DNA of 64,000 nucleotides, from assembly GCA_903928345.1 (NCBI GenBank), contig CAIYQO010000311.1, positions 1 through 64,000 of the forward strand, given 5' to 3'. Positions within the stretch are counted from its first letter, which is position 1. Each line of letters begins with the position of its first letter. The position numbers were made by a program, and so were the translations under genes. This stretch comes from an uncultured bacterium. GTDB taxonomy: Bacteria > Armatimonadota > Hebobacteria > CAIYQO01. Below are positions 7,068 through 19,130 of this stretch, piece by piece. The notes under the pieces are model-generated. The model did not search any database. It was not told where the DNA came from and saw only the letters and a program-made list of their open reading frames with translations.

Positions 7068-9038
7068 ATGCGTACCACCCACGATTTGTCCTCCCTCGAC
7101 TGGCAGTTGAGCGGTTGGCATCCGCTCTTCTGGAAGTCCGGCGTGTCCATGGAAACCGGGTTCAATCTCGGCGCCGACGTGCCCGCGGTACCGGCGCAGG
7201 TGCCGGGGTCGGTGCAGGGGGCGTTGCATGCCGCCGGGGTGTTGCCCGACTGGAACGTGGGGCTGGATTCGCGCTTTTCCGAGTGGGTGGAGAACCGCCA
7301 CTGGGTCTACACCGCCGTGATGCCCGCCGCGTGGACGGCGGACGGCGGGCAGGCGCTGCTGCGCTGCGCCGGGCTCGACTACCAGGGGCTGCTCTACGTC
7401 AACGGTAAGCCGGCGGGCGCCTTCAAGGGCACGCACACGCCGCACACCTTCGATATCACCCCCCACCTCGGCGCGGGCGATACGCGCATCACCATCATCT
7501 TCACCGACAACCCGCACTACCTGGGCCAGCTCGGTTACACCTCGCAGATGACGGAGTGGAAGACGCGCTTTTACTACGTGTGGGACTGGACCCCGCGCAT
7601 CGTGCAGATCGGCATCTGGGACGCCGTCACGCTGGAAGTGCGCGCGGGCGACGCCATCGACGGGGTGGCGCTGTATAGCGAATATGACGCCGTCGCCGGC
7701 AGCGGCACGTTGAATGTCACCGCCGACCTGCGCCTCGCGGCGGCACAGTGGGTGGAGATCACCCTCGAAGACGACGGGGAGGCCATCGCGAGTTCGACCT
7801 TCCCCGCGACGGCCGATTTCCGCGCCCGCGTCGAAGGGCTGGGCGTGCGTCCCTGGCAACCCAACGGCAACGGCGCGCAACCGCTCTACCACGTGCGCGT
7901 GCGCCTGCTCGACGTCGACGGGGAGACGCTGGACGAGGCTGACCGTCCCACCGGTTTCCGCGAAATCGTGTGGAAGGCCTGCGCAAATGCGCCGGCGGGC
8001 GCCGAGCCGTGGATCTGCTGCGTGAACGGGGTGGATACCTTCCTGCAAGGCGCCAACTGGGTGCCGATCCTTCCCAACTTCGCCGACGTGACGGAGGGCG
8101 ACTACCTGCGCCTGCTGCAGGTGTACCACGACGCCGGCTTCAACCTGCTGCGCGTGTGGGGCGGCGCGGTGCTGGAGAAGGAATGCTTCTACAACCTGTG
8201 CGACGCCTTCGGCATTCTGGTCTGGCAGGAGTTCCCGCTCTCCTCGTCGGGTATGGATAACTGGCCGCCTGAGGAGCCGCGGGCCGTCGATGAGATGGCC
8301 GAGATCGCCAAAACGTACGTTGCACGGCGCCAGCACCACCCGTCGCTGCTGCTCTGGTGCGGCGGCAACGAGCTGCAAGGCACGCAGGACGGCGGCAAGC
8401 AGGGGTGCGGGAAACCGATCGACGTCACCCATCCGATGATGGCCTCCATCGCCGCCATGCTGCGCGAGGCCGACCCCACGCGGCGCTTCCTGCCCACCTC
8501 TTCCACCGGTCCGCGCTTCACCGCCGAGGCGAGTGAATTCGGACAGGGGTTGCACCACGACGTGCACGGCCCGTGGGGGATGGCCGGGCCGCTGGCGAAC
8601 TGGGAGGCCTATTGGGCGCAGGACGACGCGCTCTTCCGCTCCGAGACGGGCATGCCGAGTTGCAGCCCGACGGCGATGATCGAGCAGTACCGCGGCACCA
8701 TGCCCGCGCTACCCGCCAACCGGAGCAACCAGCTCTGGATGCACAGCGGCTCGTGGTGGATTCAGTGGGACGACTATCTGGCCGACGGTGGCGACCCGGA
8801 GAGCCTGGACGGCTACGTGACCTGGAGCCAGCAGCGCCAGGCCGTCGCGCTGGCCCACGCCACCCGCGTGAGCAAGGCGCGCTTCCCCGGCATCGGCGGC
8901 ATCATCTTCTGGATGGGCCACGACCTGTACCCGGTACCGAGCAACAACTCCATCATCGACTTCCACGGCAACCCCAAACCCGCCGTCGCCGCCATCGCCG
9001 AGGTGTTCCACGCGACGGCGGAGGCGTGCCGGGAGTAG
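7068..9038 (+). CDS. Beta-mannosidase, glycoside hydrolase family 2
   Basis: The 656-residue protein should remove terminal beta-1,4-mannose from mannan or manno-oligosaccharides. It has the GH2 order: N-terminal jelly-roll sugar-binding domain (about 15-175), an Ig-like domain (about 195-290) and a TIM barrel. The acid/base is Glu435 in WCGGNELQG and the nucleophile is Glu526 in RSETGMPS; FNLLRVWGGAVLE is a hallmark of the mannosidase branch. It is shorter than typical 800-900-residue mannosidases and lacks the C-terminal Ig-like domains. No signal peptide is present. The ATG at 7068 follows GGAAAGG. Together with the GH36 enzyme it fits galactomannan oligosaccharide breakdown. Confidence 0.85.
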   Translation: MRTTHDLSSLDWQLSGWHPLFWKSGVSMETGFNLGADVPAVPAQVPGSVQGALHAAGVLPDWNVGLDSRFSEWVENRHWVYTAVMPAAWTADGGQALLRCAGLDYQGLLYVNGKPAGAFKGTHTPHTFDITPHLGAGDTRITIIFTDNPHYLGQLGYTSQMTEWKTRFYYVWDWTPRIVQIGIWDAVTLEVRAGDAIDGVALYSEYDAVAGSGTLNVTADLRLAAAQWVEITLEDDGEAIASSTFPATADFRARVEGLGVRPWQPNGNGAQPLYHVRVRLLDVDGETLDEADRPTGFREIVWKACANAPAGAEPWICCVNGVDTFLQGANWVPILPNFADVTEGDYLRLLQVYHDAGFNLLRVWGGAVLEKECFYNLCDAFGILVWQEFPLSSSGMDNWPPEEPRAVDEMAEIAKTYVARRQHHPSLLLWCGGNELQGTQDGGKQGCGKPIDVTHPMMASIAAMLREADPTRRFLPTSSTGPRFTAEASEFGQGLHHDVHGPWGMAGPLANWEAYWAQDDALFRSETGMPSCSPTAMIEQYRGTMPALPANRSNQLWMHSGSWWIQWDDYLADGGDPESLDGYVTWSQQRQAVALAHATRVSKARFPGIGGIIFWMGHDLYPVPSNNSIIDFHGNPKPAVAAIAEVFHATAEACRE

Positions 9039-9063
9039 CAGCGTCCTTGTCATCCGTAAAGGG

Positions 9064-9298
9064 TGTGGGGTGATAATTCACGGGGATGAAGAGGATGGAA
9101 AGGATATTTGGGGATAGGCTGAACGGCATATCCCCCGGGATCATGGGCACCGAGTTGTCTGAACCCTGATTCGTCGGATTATCGGATTAGAGGATTTTTC
9201 CTTCGTATTGATCGAGTGGGTAATCCTTCAATCCGATAATCCAATGAATCAGGGTTCAGACAATATCCTTTTCATCCCCGTGAATTATCAACCCACAA
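9064..9298. repeat. Nested palindromic repeats, family B outer plus inner element
   Basis: Outer arms starting TGTGGG-TGATAATTCACGGGGATGA run inward from both ends, 9064 onward and 9298 backward. Inside lies a second, independent palindrome (9155-9263) with ends TTGTCTGAACCCTGATTC / GAATCAGGGTTCAGACAA. The outer family recurs at 60775-60927, where the inner element is absent, and a half-like TGTCTGAACC sequence lies at about 60690. The intergenic space 9039-9341 contains nothing else. Confidence 0.75.
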
Positions 9299-9341
9299 TG
9301 CCATTCGTAGGCATAAATTGTTGAATTCGAGGCGTCAGATC

Positions 9342-11501
9342 ATGCGAAGTATCACCATCCTCTTGCTCACCCTCCTCGTCCTCCGCGTCGCATTGGCGGC
9401 GCCGGGGGCGACGGTGGACAAATATGTCTTCACCGATGCTCAGGCGACGATCCGGGTGACGGGCGCGACGGCGCCGGTGCCCTATACGCTGCGCACCATC
9501 ACCGCGGCGGGGTGGGGGCCGACGGCGCAGGGGACGGCGGCGGTGGCGGACGGCGCCTTTACGCTGGCGCCGCTGTGCGAAGGCATCCACATCGTCACAC
9601 TGGGACTGAATCCGCCCGTCGAGGTGCGCTTCCTGGCGCTCAATCCGCCGCCTAAGGTGCGCCGCGCCGCCGTGCTGCGCGCCTTGCCGCGTAACGGGAA
9701 GAAGCTGCTGGCCGGCCAACCCTTCCTCGGCGTGGCGATGGGCGACTCGGTGACGAACACCGGCGACTACGTCGGTATGCTCACACTGCTCCTCGAGCGC
9801 GCCACCGGCAACCACAGTATTAAGATCCTCAACCGCTCCTACCCCGGGCGCTCGGTGGACGCGTCGGTGCGTTTCTTTCCCGAGGACGTGCTGGCGACGA
9901 AGCCGGACGTGGGTTTCCTGATGTACGGCCTCAACGACCTGCATGCCGGCTGCGCGCTGGACGGCTACCTGGACCAGTACCGCTGGATCACGCAACATCT
10001 GGCCACGGACGTGGGCGCCGACACGGTGCTGCTCACCCCGACACCGGATGCCAGCATGGACGACAAGTTCGTCGCCTACTCGCCGTACCTGACCGATACG
10101 CTGCGCTTCGCCGACGCGCTGGTGCCCCTCGCAAAGGAGCTGAAGGCCCCGCTGGCCGACACCTTCCACGCGCTGTGGATGGGCGGTGCCTCGTTGGATG
10201 AGGCCGGGCATCGGCAGTGGCCGTTGCACCCGCTGGGCTACGCCAGCCAGTTCTCGTCGATCATCGAGACGGGGCACGGCGACGGCATCCATCCCAACGT
10301 ACTCGGGCACCTGGCCATCGCGCGCGCCGTCTTCGCCGCCATGACCGGGCAACCCGTCCCCGCGCCGCCGCTGGCCTTTACCGCGACGTCCGTCTTCACA
10401 CCCGCCGGGTTGGAGAGCACCGTCACCGTGCGCAACGCGTCGAAAGCGGCACGCACCGGCACGCTGACCCTCCTTCCGCTGCCCGACGGCCGCGTGACCA
10501 CCGACTTCCACGGCCTCTACGCGCTCATCCCCGGCGCGACGCAAAGCTTCACCGTGCGCTGGCCGGACGTGAAGTCACCCGACGACCTGCTCACCTACCC
10601 GGCGAACAGCTACATCGCGCCGGGCCGCCCGACCTTCGCCGTGCTCGACACATCGGGGGAGATTTACGCCGTGCCCGCGCCCTTCCCGGTGGCCGGCGGT
10701 TACCGCCGCGAGCGCCAACTGGTGACCGGCAACACGGTGGCGGTGACGCTGGATGGCCCGCTCGGGCCGACCACGCAGACGGTGACGCTCCCCAAAGAGA
10801 GCGAAATGGGCCGCCTGCCGCTGAAGAGCGCGCTGCCCGGCAAATACAGTGTGCCCGCCGTGGCGGAACTGGTCTACCTCCGCAGCGCCGGCGCCTTGCG
10901 CGGCAATGCGACGGTGGACGGCAAGCTCGACGAGTGGGACGCCCACACCTGGAGCACCCTGGGCGACCCGCTGCAGGCGCGCTGGACACAAGGCCCCGCC
11001 GACAACCGCGCCACCCCGGCGGAATGTATGCAGCACTGGGCCTTCAAGGCGGGCGACACGGGGCTGTACTGTGCGGTGAAGATCACCGGCGCGGTGGACA
11101 AGGACGTCTTCACCCTCTTCTTCGACCCGCGCGACCCCGCCGAGTTGGGCACGCCGGGGCGGTACTACTGGGTGTCGGGGAATCTCGAGAAGGACGGCAA
11201 AGTGAAGCTCAGCCGCGGCGAGACGAGTAAAACGGACGCCGGCCTGACCGGCGCGTGGGCGCCCACCGCCGACGGCATGACACTGGAACTCTTCATCCCC
11301 TACGCGTTGATGGAGCGCGTGGCGTGGCCGGCGGGCGGGCAGCTCGGGTTGTCCATCTGGTGGCGGCACAACGGTCCGGGCGGCGCCACGCACCTGCAAT
11401 GGGCGGAGGACGGCCACCCGTGGAACACGCGCTGGTACGGGGTGGTGTGCCTGCAGACGGACAAAACGCAGCCGTTGCCGTATCGTGTGCGCATCAAGTA
11501 G
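9342..11501 (+). CDS. Secreted SGNH/GDSL hydrolase with C-terminal CBM9-like domain
   Basis: The 719-residue protein starts at the ATG at 9342 with a signal peptide (MRSITILLLTLLVLRVALAA), so it is exported. An SGNH hydrolase domain occupies about residues 125-340: block I is GVAMGDSVTNTG with the catalytic Ser, block III is YGLNDLHAG, and block V is DGIHPN with the catalytic Asp/His. A beta-rich linker follows, then from about residue 515 a domain beginning ATVDGKLDEWDA, the characteristic start of CBM9-like sugar-binding or DOMON-related domains. A carbohydrate esterase (for example acetyl-xylan or acetyl-mannan deacetylase) is the likely role, matching the neighbouring mannosidase. The substrate is inferred from context only. 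Confidence 0.75.
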   Translation: MRSITILLLTLLVLRVALAAPGATVDKYVFTDAQATIRVTGATAPVPYTLRTITAAGWGPTAQGTAAVADGAFTLAPLCEGIHIVTLGLNPPVEVRFLALNPPPKVRRAAVLRALPRNGKKLLAGQPFLGVAMGDSVTNTGDYVGMLTLLLERATGNHSIKILNRSYPGRSVDASVRFFPEDVLATKPDVGFLMYGLNDLHAGCALDGYLDQYRWITQHLATDVGADTVLLTPTPDASMDDKFVAYSPYLTDTLRFADALVPLAKELKAPLADTFHALWMGGASLDEAGHRQWPLHPLGYASQFSSIIETGHGDGIHPNVLGHLAIARAVFAAMTGQPVPAPPLAFTATSVFTPAGLESTVTVRNASKAARTGTLTLLPLPDGRVTTDFHGLYALIPGATQSFTVRWPDVKSPDDLLTYPANSYIAPGRPTFAVLDTSGEIYAVPAPFPVAGGYRRERQLVTGNTVAVTLDGPLGPTTQTVTLPKESEMGRLPLKSALPGKYSVPAVAELVYLRSAGALRGNATVDGKLDEWDAHTWSTLGDPLQARWTQGPADNRATPAECMQHWAFKAGDTGLYCAVKITGAVDKDVFTLFFDPRDPAELGTPGRYYWVSGNLEKDGKVKLSRGETSKTDAGLTGAWAPTADGMTLELFIPYALMERVAWPAGGQLGLSIWWRHNGPGGATHLQWAEDGHPWNTRWYGVVCLQTDKTQPLPYRVRIK

Positions 11502-11627
11502 CCGCGTGTAAGGCGCCGGGTGCAACCGCAAGGTTTGCGCATGTCATTTTGCGCCCACAATGCTCTCGGAAACAGGCGCCGGCGCGCACGTCCCGCCGCG
11601 CGGCGCCGTGCTAAGGAGGGCACTGTG

Positions 11628-12398
11628 ATGCGAACCTTGTGGCTATTCGCCGGCCTGGTGCTGCCGGCGATCGTCGGTTTGACGCCTGCGTGGGCGCAAT
11701 ACCGCACGTTGCCCACCACTCCCGCCATGACATCGGATGATATGGCGATGTCCGGCACGGGGTACGTCTCCCTCACGCGCGTGCCGCTCCGGCTGAACGG
11801 CTTCAACGCCGACCTGGCATCGCACGACTACACCACCTTCGACGATCGTCCTGTGGCGGTCGGTGGTGGCTTCAACTTTACCGTGCAGCACCTGCTGCTG
11901 GGCGTAGAGGGGAACTGGCAGTTGCCGCGCCACGGCACGGCTCAGGTGAATGGGCAAAGCCTGCACACCTCGTTCAGCGGCGCGTACGGCTTCGGCAACA
12001 TCGGCGCGGTGCTGACGCAGTGCAACACCTGCAAAATCTACCCGTTCGTGGGGGTGGGCGCCGGGGCGTTGCAGTTGACCACGCGTCAGAGCGCGGGCGG
12101 GAGTTTCGACGACGTGCTGGGGACCCCGCTGCAAGCGTCGCACCTGTCCCGCACCATGCTGCTGACCCAGGCGGGCCTGGGTGTTGACTTCATGCTGCCG
12201 GCGATCTTTACCCCCAGCGGCGACGCCGCCGGCATTGTCGTCGGCGTGCGCGCCGGCTACATTTACACCCCGGAGCCCCTCACCCGGCGCTGGCGCCTTG
12301 ACGGTTCGAATCTCACCGGCGGCCCCGATCCGACTTTCGACGGCCCGTATGTGCAGGTGACCTTCGGCGGCGGTTGGTCGCATGTGCCGGTGCAATAA
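11628..12398 (+). CDS. Exported beta-barrel-like protein, OmpA/OMP_b-brl type
   Basis: The 256-residue protein starts at the ATG at 11628, which follows AAGGAGGG. It begins with a signal peptide ending near TPAWAQ. The rest alternates hydrophobic and polar residues with many Gly and aromatic residues, as in small outer-membrane barrels: repeated strands such as GGGFNFTVQHLLLGVEGNW, GAYGFGNIGAVL and YVQVTFGGGW at the C-terminus. The segment CNTCKIYPFVGVGAG resembles the porin-family strand pattern. It supports a diderm envelope. No enzymatic motif is present and the role is unknown. Confidence 0.6.
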   Translation: MRTLWLFAGLVLPAIVGLTPAWAQYRTLPTTPAMTSDDMAMSGTGYVSLTRVPLRLNGFNADLASHDYTTFDDRPVAVGGGFNFTVQHLLLGVEGNWQLPRHGTAQVNGQSLHTSFSGAYGFGNIGAVLTQCNTCKIYPFVGVGAGALQLTTRQSAGGSFDDVLGTPLQASHLSRTMLLTQAGLGVDFMLPAIFTPSGDAAGIVVGVRAGYIYTPEPLTRRWRLDGSNLTGGPDPTFDGPYVQVTFGGGWSHVPVQ

Positions 12399-12424
12399 GG
12401 CGCGGTTTTCACCGCTGGTGACGC

Positions 12425-12453
12425 GTGCCGCCGACCGGGAGGATCGGCGGCAC
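12425..12453 (+). terminator. Hairpin after the beta-barrel gene
   Basis: A perfect 10-bp stem (GTGCCGCCGA / TCGGCGGCAC) with a 9-nt loop lies 27 nt past the stop codon. No T-run follows, so it may be a processing or stability hairpin rather than a full intrinsic terminator. Confidence 0.45.
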
Positions 12454-12643
12454 GTCTGCTTGACCGGACAATCCGTAATATTTTTCACGGATTGAAGAGG
12501 AAGCACGGCAGGAGTGGAGAATGAAAGATAGGCGACCTTCTGCAATTCTCGGCAACGGGAGATGCGGGAGGTATTTCGCTGTGTGTGTCTCGCCGGATTC
12601 CGCAACGGATTCGGTTACCTTTCCCAAATTCTGGAGGCTTATT

Positions 12644-15322
<2,679 letters not shown>

Positions 15323-15345
15323 TTCCACGGGAACGCACCAAGCGA

Positions 15346-15378
15346 CGCCTGCCCCGGTTCGCCGGGGCAGGCGTTTTT
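15346..15378 (+). terminator. Intrinsic terminator of ppdK
   Basis: A perfect 12-bp GC-rich stem (CGCCTGCCCCGG / CCGGGGCAGGCG) closed by a TTCG tetraloop is followed directly by TTTTT, 23 nt after the ppdK stop codon. Confidence 0.9.
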
Positions 15379-15392
15379 CGTGTTGGGGACGA

Positions 15393-15413
15393 TTCACCGC
15401 GGAGGCGCAGAGG
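15393..15413 (+). repeat. Left copy of inverted repeat family D
   Basis: The sequence begins TTCACCGCGGAGGCGCAGAG. An inverted copy lies at 16056-16087, so the two flank the decayed gene at 15493-16037. Confidence 0.6.
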
Positions 15414-15492
15414 ACTTTGTGTTTTCCTTTCGGGAAGGGATGACGTTGCTTACCTTGTTTGGTAGAATGGTGGCAATGGGATGTAATAAGGG

Positions 15493-16037
15493 ATGAACGA
15501 TTTTGACTTTCTGATGCGGGAGTGGCCGAAATTCACTCGTGAAGCGCACGGGCAACTCGAAAACCTGGCTTCATGGGCATCGCGCGCTGAATGGCATGGA
15601 TATTTACCATTCGTCTCACTCTGGCATTACCCGTCATATGGCTGTCATCGCGCGTGGCAAGTGCTGTTGCCTGAAAAGGCATCATCAGCGCTAATTATTT
15701 ATGGCGTCTGGCAGTCTATTATGGATCATGAAACGTTTTACAATCCACTGCTTATTGTGCGTCGACGCGTGGATTGGACACCGCCATCTATTCACATTGA
15801 TTACATTACCGTACCAGTTACCAAGCTCTAACCAAACCTTGCCGCGTTCAAACGGCTCACTTTACCGCTTGCACCGATAGACGATCCGTGCGCGTTGGCG
15901 GAGAAACATTTGGTATTGCCAACGGTCTGTATAGTACGTATCGCATGGCGTGGTACGATGATGGTCCATCGGAATGGCATACCATCACGACTTGGGCTCA
16001 CGACTTTCGCGCGTTTCTCACGGAATATTCGGGATAA
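15493..16037 (+). pseudogene. Decayed gene of unknown function (one stop codon, one frameshift)
   Basis: The first 112 codons (MNDFDFLMREWPKFTREAHG onward) end in TAA at 15829-15831. Reading through in the same frame continues protein-like (PNLAAFKRLTLPLAPIDDP), and near 15883-15890 the coding sense moves to another frame, which runs SVRVGGETFGIANGLYSTYR and ends ...FRAFLTEYSG with TAA at 16035-16037. The reconstructed product is about 181 residues, with no family recognised. Base composition is visibly less GC-rich than both neighbours, which suggests acquired DNA. It is also possible that only the first 112 codons are translated. Two sequencing errors are an alternative explanation. Confidence 0.6.
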
Positions 16038-16055
16038 CAGCGAAGCCATAGTAAT

Positions 16056-16087
16056 CCTCTCTGCGCTCTCTGCGCCTCTGCGGTGAA
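16056..16087 (-). repeat. Right copy of inverted repeat family D
   Basis: Read on the minus strand it begins TTCACCGCAGAGGCGCAGAG and continues with AGCGCAGAGAGG. It ends 6 nt before the glycerate kinase ATG and supplies the GGTGA that is the only candidate ribosome-binding site there. Confidence 0.6.
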
Positions 16088-16093
16088 CCAATT

Positions 16094-17203
16094 ATGAAAA
16101 TCATCCTGGCCTTCGATGCCTATAAGGGCTCTCTCTCCGCGCCGGCGGCGTGTGCGGCGGCGGGGGCGGGGGTGGCGCGGGTGGGCGCGGAAAGCGTCGC
16201 GCTGCCGTTGTCCGACGGCGGCGAGGGCTTCACCGACGCGCTGGTCACCGCCGGGGGCGGGCGGCGGCAGGAGGTCACCGTGACGGGGCCGCACTTCCAG
16301 CCCGTGCCGGCGGAGATCGGCTGGCTGGACGACGGCGCCACGGCGGTGATCGAGTCCGCGCAGGCGTGCGGGCTGGGGCTGCTGCCGCCGAAAGCGCGGC
16401 ACCCGGCGCGCACCACGACCCTCGGCGTCGGCGAACTATTGCGCGCGGCGGTGGACGGCGGGGCGCGGAAGCTGGTGGTCGGCCTGGGGGGCACGGGCAC
16501 CAATGACGGCGGCCTGGGGCTGCTGCAAGCGCTGGGGTGGGGGTTCTTCGACGCGCAGGAGGGAGCCTTGCCGCCGGTAGGGGCGTCGCTGGGGCAGGTG
16601 GCGCGCATCGAACGCGGCGACCCGTTCCCGGTGCCGGTGGTCGCCGCCTGCGACGTGCGCAACCCGCTGTTCGGTCCCACGGGCGCGGCCTACGTTTTTG
16701 CCCCGCAGAAGGGCGCGTCGCCGGAGGAAGTGGCGGTGCTGGACGCCGGTCTGCGGCACTTCGCCGCGGTGTGCGCCGAGACGCTGGGCGCGGATTTCGC
16801 CGACCAGTCCGGTGCGGGGGCGGCGGGCGGGCTGGGCTTCGCGCTGCTCGCCTTCCTGGGGGCCACCTTCCAGCCCGGCGCGGCGTTGGCCATCGACCTG
16901 GCGCACTTGGACGACCACCTGCGCGGTGCCGACCTGTGCCTCACCGGCGAGGGGTGCACCGACGCGCAGACGGCATTCGGCAAGCTGCCCGCCGCGGTCG
17001 CGGCACGCTGCGCCGCCGCCGGCGTCCCCTGCGTCTGCCTCTCCGGCGCGCTGGGCGACGGGTGGCGCACGCTGTACGACCACGGCATGACGGCATTGTT
17101 CTCGATCACCCCGCGCCCGGAAACCCTCGATGCCGCGCTGGCCAACGCCGCGGAGGCGCTGGCGGATACCGCGGAAGCGGTGGTACGCACCCTCCGCGCC
17201 TAA
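16094..17203 (+). CDS. Glycerate kinase (GarK/GlxK family)
   Basis: The 369-residue protein phosphorylates glycerate with ATP, feeding glyoxylate- or serine-derived carbon into glycolysis. The N-terminus MKIILAFDAYKGSLSAPAAC matches the family start (iaPDsFKGSLsA), followed by LPLSDGGEGFTDAL and the glycine-rich RKLVVGLGGTGTNDGGLGLL. The C-terminal section has LCLTGEGCTDAQTAFGKLP, the conserved GEGrlDxQTxxGKxP motif. The length fits. It lies 37 nt upstream of a GH42 beta-galactosidase gene on the same strand and may be co-transcribed with it. No strong ribosome-binding site is visible. Confidence 0.9.
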   Translation: MKIILAFDAYKGSLSAPAACAAAGAGVARVGAESVALPLSDGGEGFTDALVTAGGGRRQEVTVTGPHFQPVPAEIGWLDDGATAVIESAQACGLGLLPPKARHPARTTTLGVGELLRAAVDGGARKLVVGLGGTGTNDGGLGLLQALGWGFFDAQEGALPPVGASLGQVARIERGDPFPVPVVAACDVRNPLFGPTGAAYVFAPQKGASPEEVAVLDAGLRHFAAVCAETLGADFADQSGAGAAGGLGFALLAFLGATFQPGAALAIDLAHLDDHLRGADLCLTGEGCTDAQTAFGKLPAAVAARCAAAGVPCVCLSGALGDGWRTLYDHGMTALFSITPRPETLDAALANAAEALADTAEAVVRTLRA

Positions 17204-17240
17204 TGATTCTGACCATCCCAACCGACTGGAGACAAATCCG

Positions 17241-19064
17241 ATGCATACACCCGCACCGTTGTCCTTCGCCACGGCCTATTACCCCGACTACTACCCGGAG
17301 TCCGACTGGGCGCGCGACCTGGGGCGCATCCAGGCGAGCGGGCTGCGGGCGGTGCGCATCCTTGAATTCGGTTGGAGTTGGTATCAGCCCACCCCAGAGG
17401 CCTTCAATTTTGACGCGATGGACCGGTTTCTCGACCTGTGCACGGCGCACGGGCTGCAGGTCGTCATCGGCACTCCCACCGCGACGCCGCCGCCGTGGTT
17501 CTTTCAGCGCTACCCCGATGCCCGGCTGGTGAATGTCGATGGCCGCAGCTGCTTCCGCCACCGGCACATGACCTGCTGGAACCACCCCGCCGCCCGCGCG
17601 GAGGCCTTTCGTACGGTGGAAACGCTGGCCACGCGCTACGGGGGGCACCCGGCGGTGTGGGGGTGGCAGATCGACAACGAGCCGAACTACGCCGAAGAGT
17701 TGCACGGGTACTACGATTTCAACCCGCACGCGCTGGCCGACGGCCGCCGCTGGCTGCAGGCGAAGTACGGGAGCCTCGACGCGCTGAATGCCGCCTGGTT
17801 CACCGCCTTCTGGTCGCAGGTTTACACCGACTGGGCGCAAGTATGGGCCACCCATCTGCCGGTGGCGCAGGTGAACCCGCAGAGTGCGCTGGATTTCCTG
17901 CGCTGGCGCGATGCCAACATGGCGGAGTTCGTGCAGGCGCAGGCCGCGCTGCTGCGCCACTGCACCGCGGGGCAGGCCATCGGGGTGAACATCCCCGAAA
18001 CGGGCGCGGTCTTCTCGGTGCCTATCGGGCAGGATTACTGGGCGCAGGCGCAGGGGCTGGATTGGGTGGGCACCGACCTGTATGCCGCCAGCGGCAAGCG
18101 GGCGCAAGACCTGGCGAGCCTTGCCTTCTGTTGCGACCTGATGCGCTCCGTCGCGCGGGATGCCTCGTTGGAGGGGGCGCGCTTCATCATCGCCGAATCG
18201 CAAGGCGGCCCGCATTACCGCGCCTGGCACACCGGCTTCGCGCCGGAAACGGTGGAGCCGGACTATCTGCGCCAGTGCGCGGGCGTCTTTCGCGCGCACG
18301 GGGCCGAGCAGGTATGGTGGTTCATGTGGCGGCCCACCCCGGCTGGGGCAGAGATCGGCATGAACGCCGTGTGCGACCTCGCCGGCGACCCGACGCCGTA
18401 TACGCAGATGGTGGCGGAGATCGCCGCGGCGCCCGCGCAGTTCGACGCCGCGCTGGACGCCTACGCCGCACGCCCCGTCGCGCTCCTCGACTACAGCCGC
18501 GATACGCTCCTCTTTAACTATCTGATGGAAGGGAACAACCAGTCGCTGGCGGATGCGCAGAACGGTGTGCACGGGCAGCTCGACGCGCTGGGGTATCGGG
18601 TGGACTTCATCAACGATGCCGCGCTGGAAGGCGGCGCCATCCCCGACGCGGCGTGCCTGGTGCTGGCGGAGACGCAACTGCTCAGCGACGCCGCGCAGGC
18701 GCACGTGCGGGAATGGGTGGAGGCGGATGTGCGGCGTACCCTGGTACTCGGCCCGTCGGTGGGGTTGCTCAATGAGCACGGCCACCTGCGCGCGCCGCGG
18801 CAACAACCGCTGTGGCAGTGGCTGGGCGTGACGCCCGGGCATCTGGTGGATACCGACTTTTCCGTGGCGATCGACGGGGCGACGATCACCGCCTTCCGGC
18901 AATTCCGCCTGCCGGAAGGCGCGGTGGTGCGGGAAGCGACCCCGTGGCAGGGGGAAAGTTGGCCGCTGGTCTTCACCCTGCCAGCGGCGCGGGTCACCGT
19001 CTACGCCTACCGCTGGGGGCTCACCCGCGCGGTGGGGCAGTCGACGGCGATCCCGGCGCCGTAA
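17241..19064 (+). CDS. Beta-galactosidase, glycoside hydrolase family 42 (first copy)
   Basis: The 607-residue protein should hydrolyse terminal beta-galactose. The N-terminal TIM barrel starts FATAYYPDYYPESDWARDL. The acid/base is Glu147 in QIDNEPNYAEE and the nucleophile is Glu319 in FIIAESQGGPHY. A class-I glutamine-amidotransferase-like domain B follows (about 410-525) and a small C-terminal beta domain ends the protein. No signal peptide is seen. The ATG at 17241 lies after CTGGAG. It differs clearly from the second GH42 gene at 57945, so the two may have different linkage preferences. Arabinogalactan or galactan oligosaccharides are possible substrates. Confidence 0.85.
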   Translation: MHTPAPLSFATAYYPDYYPESDWARDLGRIQASGLRAVRILEFGWSWYQPTPEAFNFDAMDRFLDLCTAHGLQVVIGTPTATPPPWFFQRYPDARLVNVDGRSCFRHRHMTCWNHPAARAEAFRTVETLATRYGGHPAVWGWQIDNEPNYAEELHGYYDFNPHALADGRRWLQAKYGSLDALNAAWFTAFWSQVYTDWAQVWATHLPVAQVNPQSALDFLRWRDANMAEFVQAQAALLRHCTAGQAIGVNIPETGAVFSVPIGQDYWAQAQGLDWVGTDLYAASGKRAQDLASLAFCCDLMRSVARDASLEGARFIIAESQGGPHYRAWHTGFAPETVEPDYLRQCAGVFRAHGAEQVWWFMWRPTPAGAEIGMNAVCDLAGDPTPYTQMVAEIAAAPAQFDAALDAYAARPVALLDYSRDTLLFNYLMEGNNQSLADAQNGVHGQLDALGYRVDFINDAALEGGAIPDAACLVLAETQLLSDAAQAHVREWVEADVRRTLVLGPSVGLLNEHGHLRAPRQQPLWQWLGVTPGHLVDTDFSVAIDGATITAFRQFRLPEGAVVREATPWQGESWPLVFTLPAARVTVYAYRWGLTRAVGQSTAIPAP

Positions 19065-19130
19065 GCGAGACGCGTCTGCTACGTCAGCATGCGCTTTGAT
19101 TCATGAATGCTGCTATGGTCCGCAAGTTCG

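Noticed and set aside
12521-12643. A longer N-terminus for pyruvate phosphate dikinase
   Set aside because: The family start and a GGAGG site both point to the GTG at 12644.
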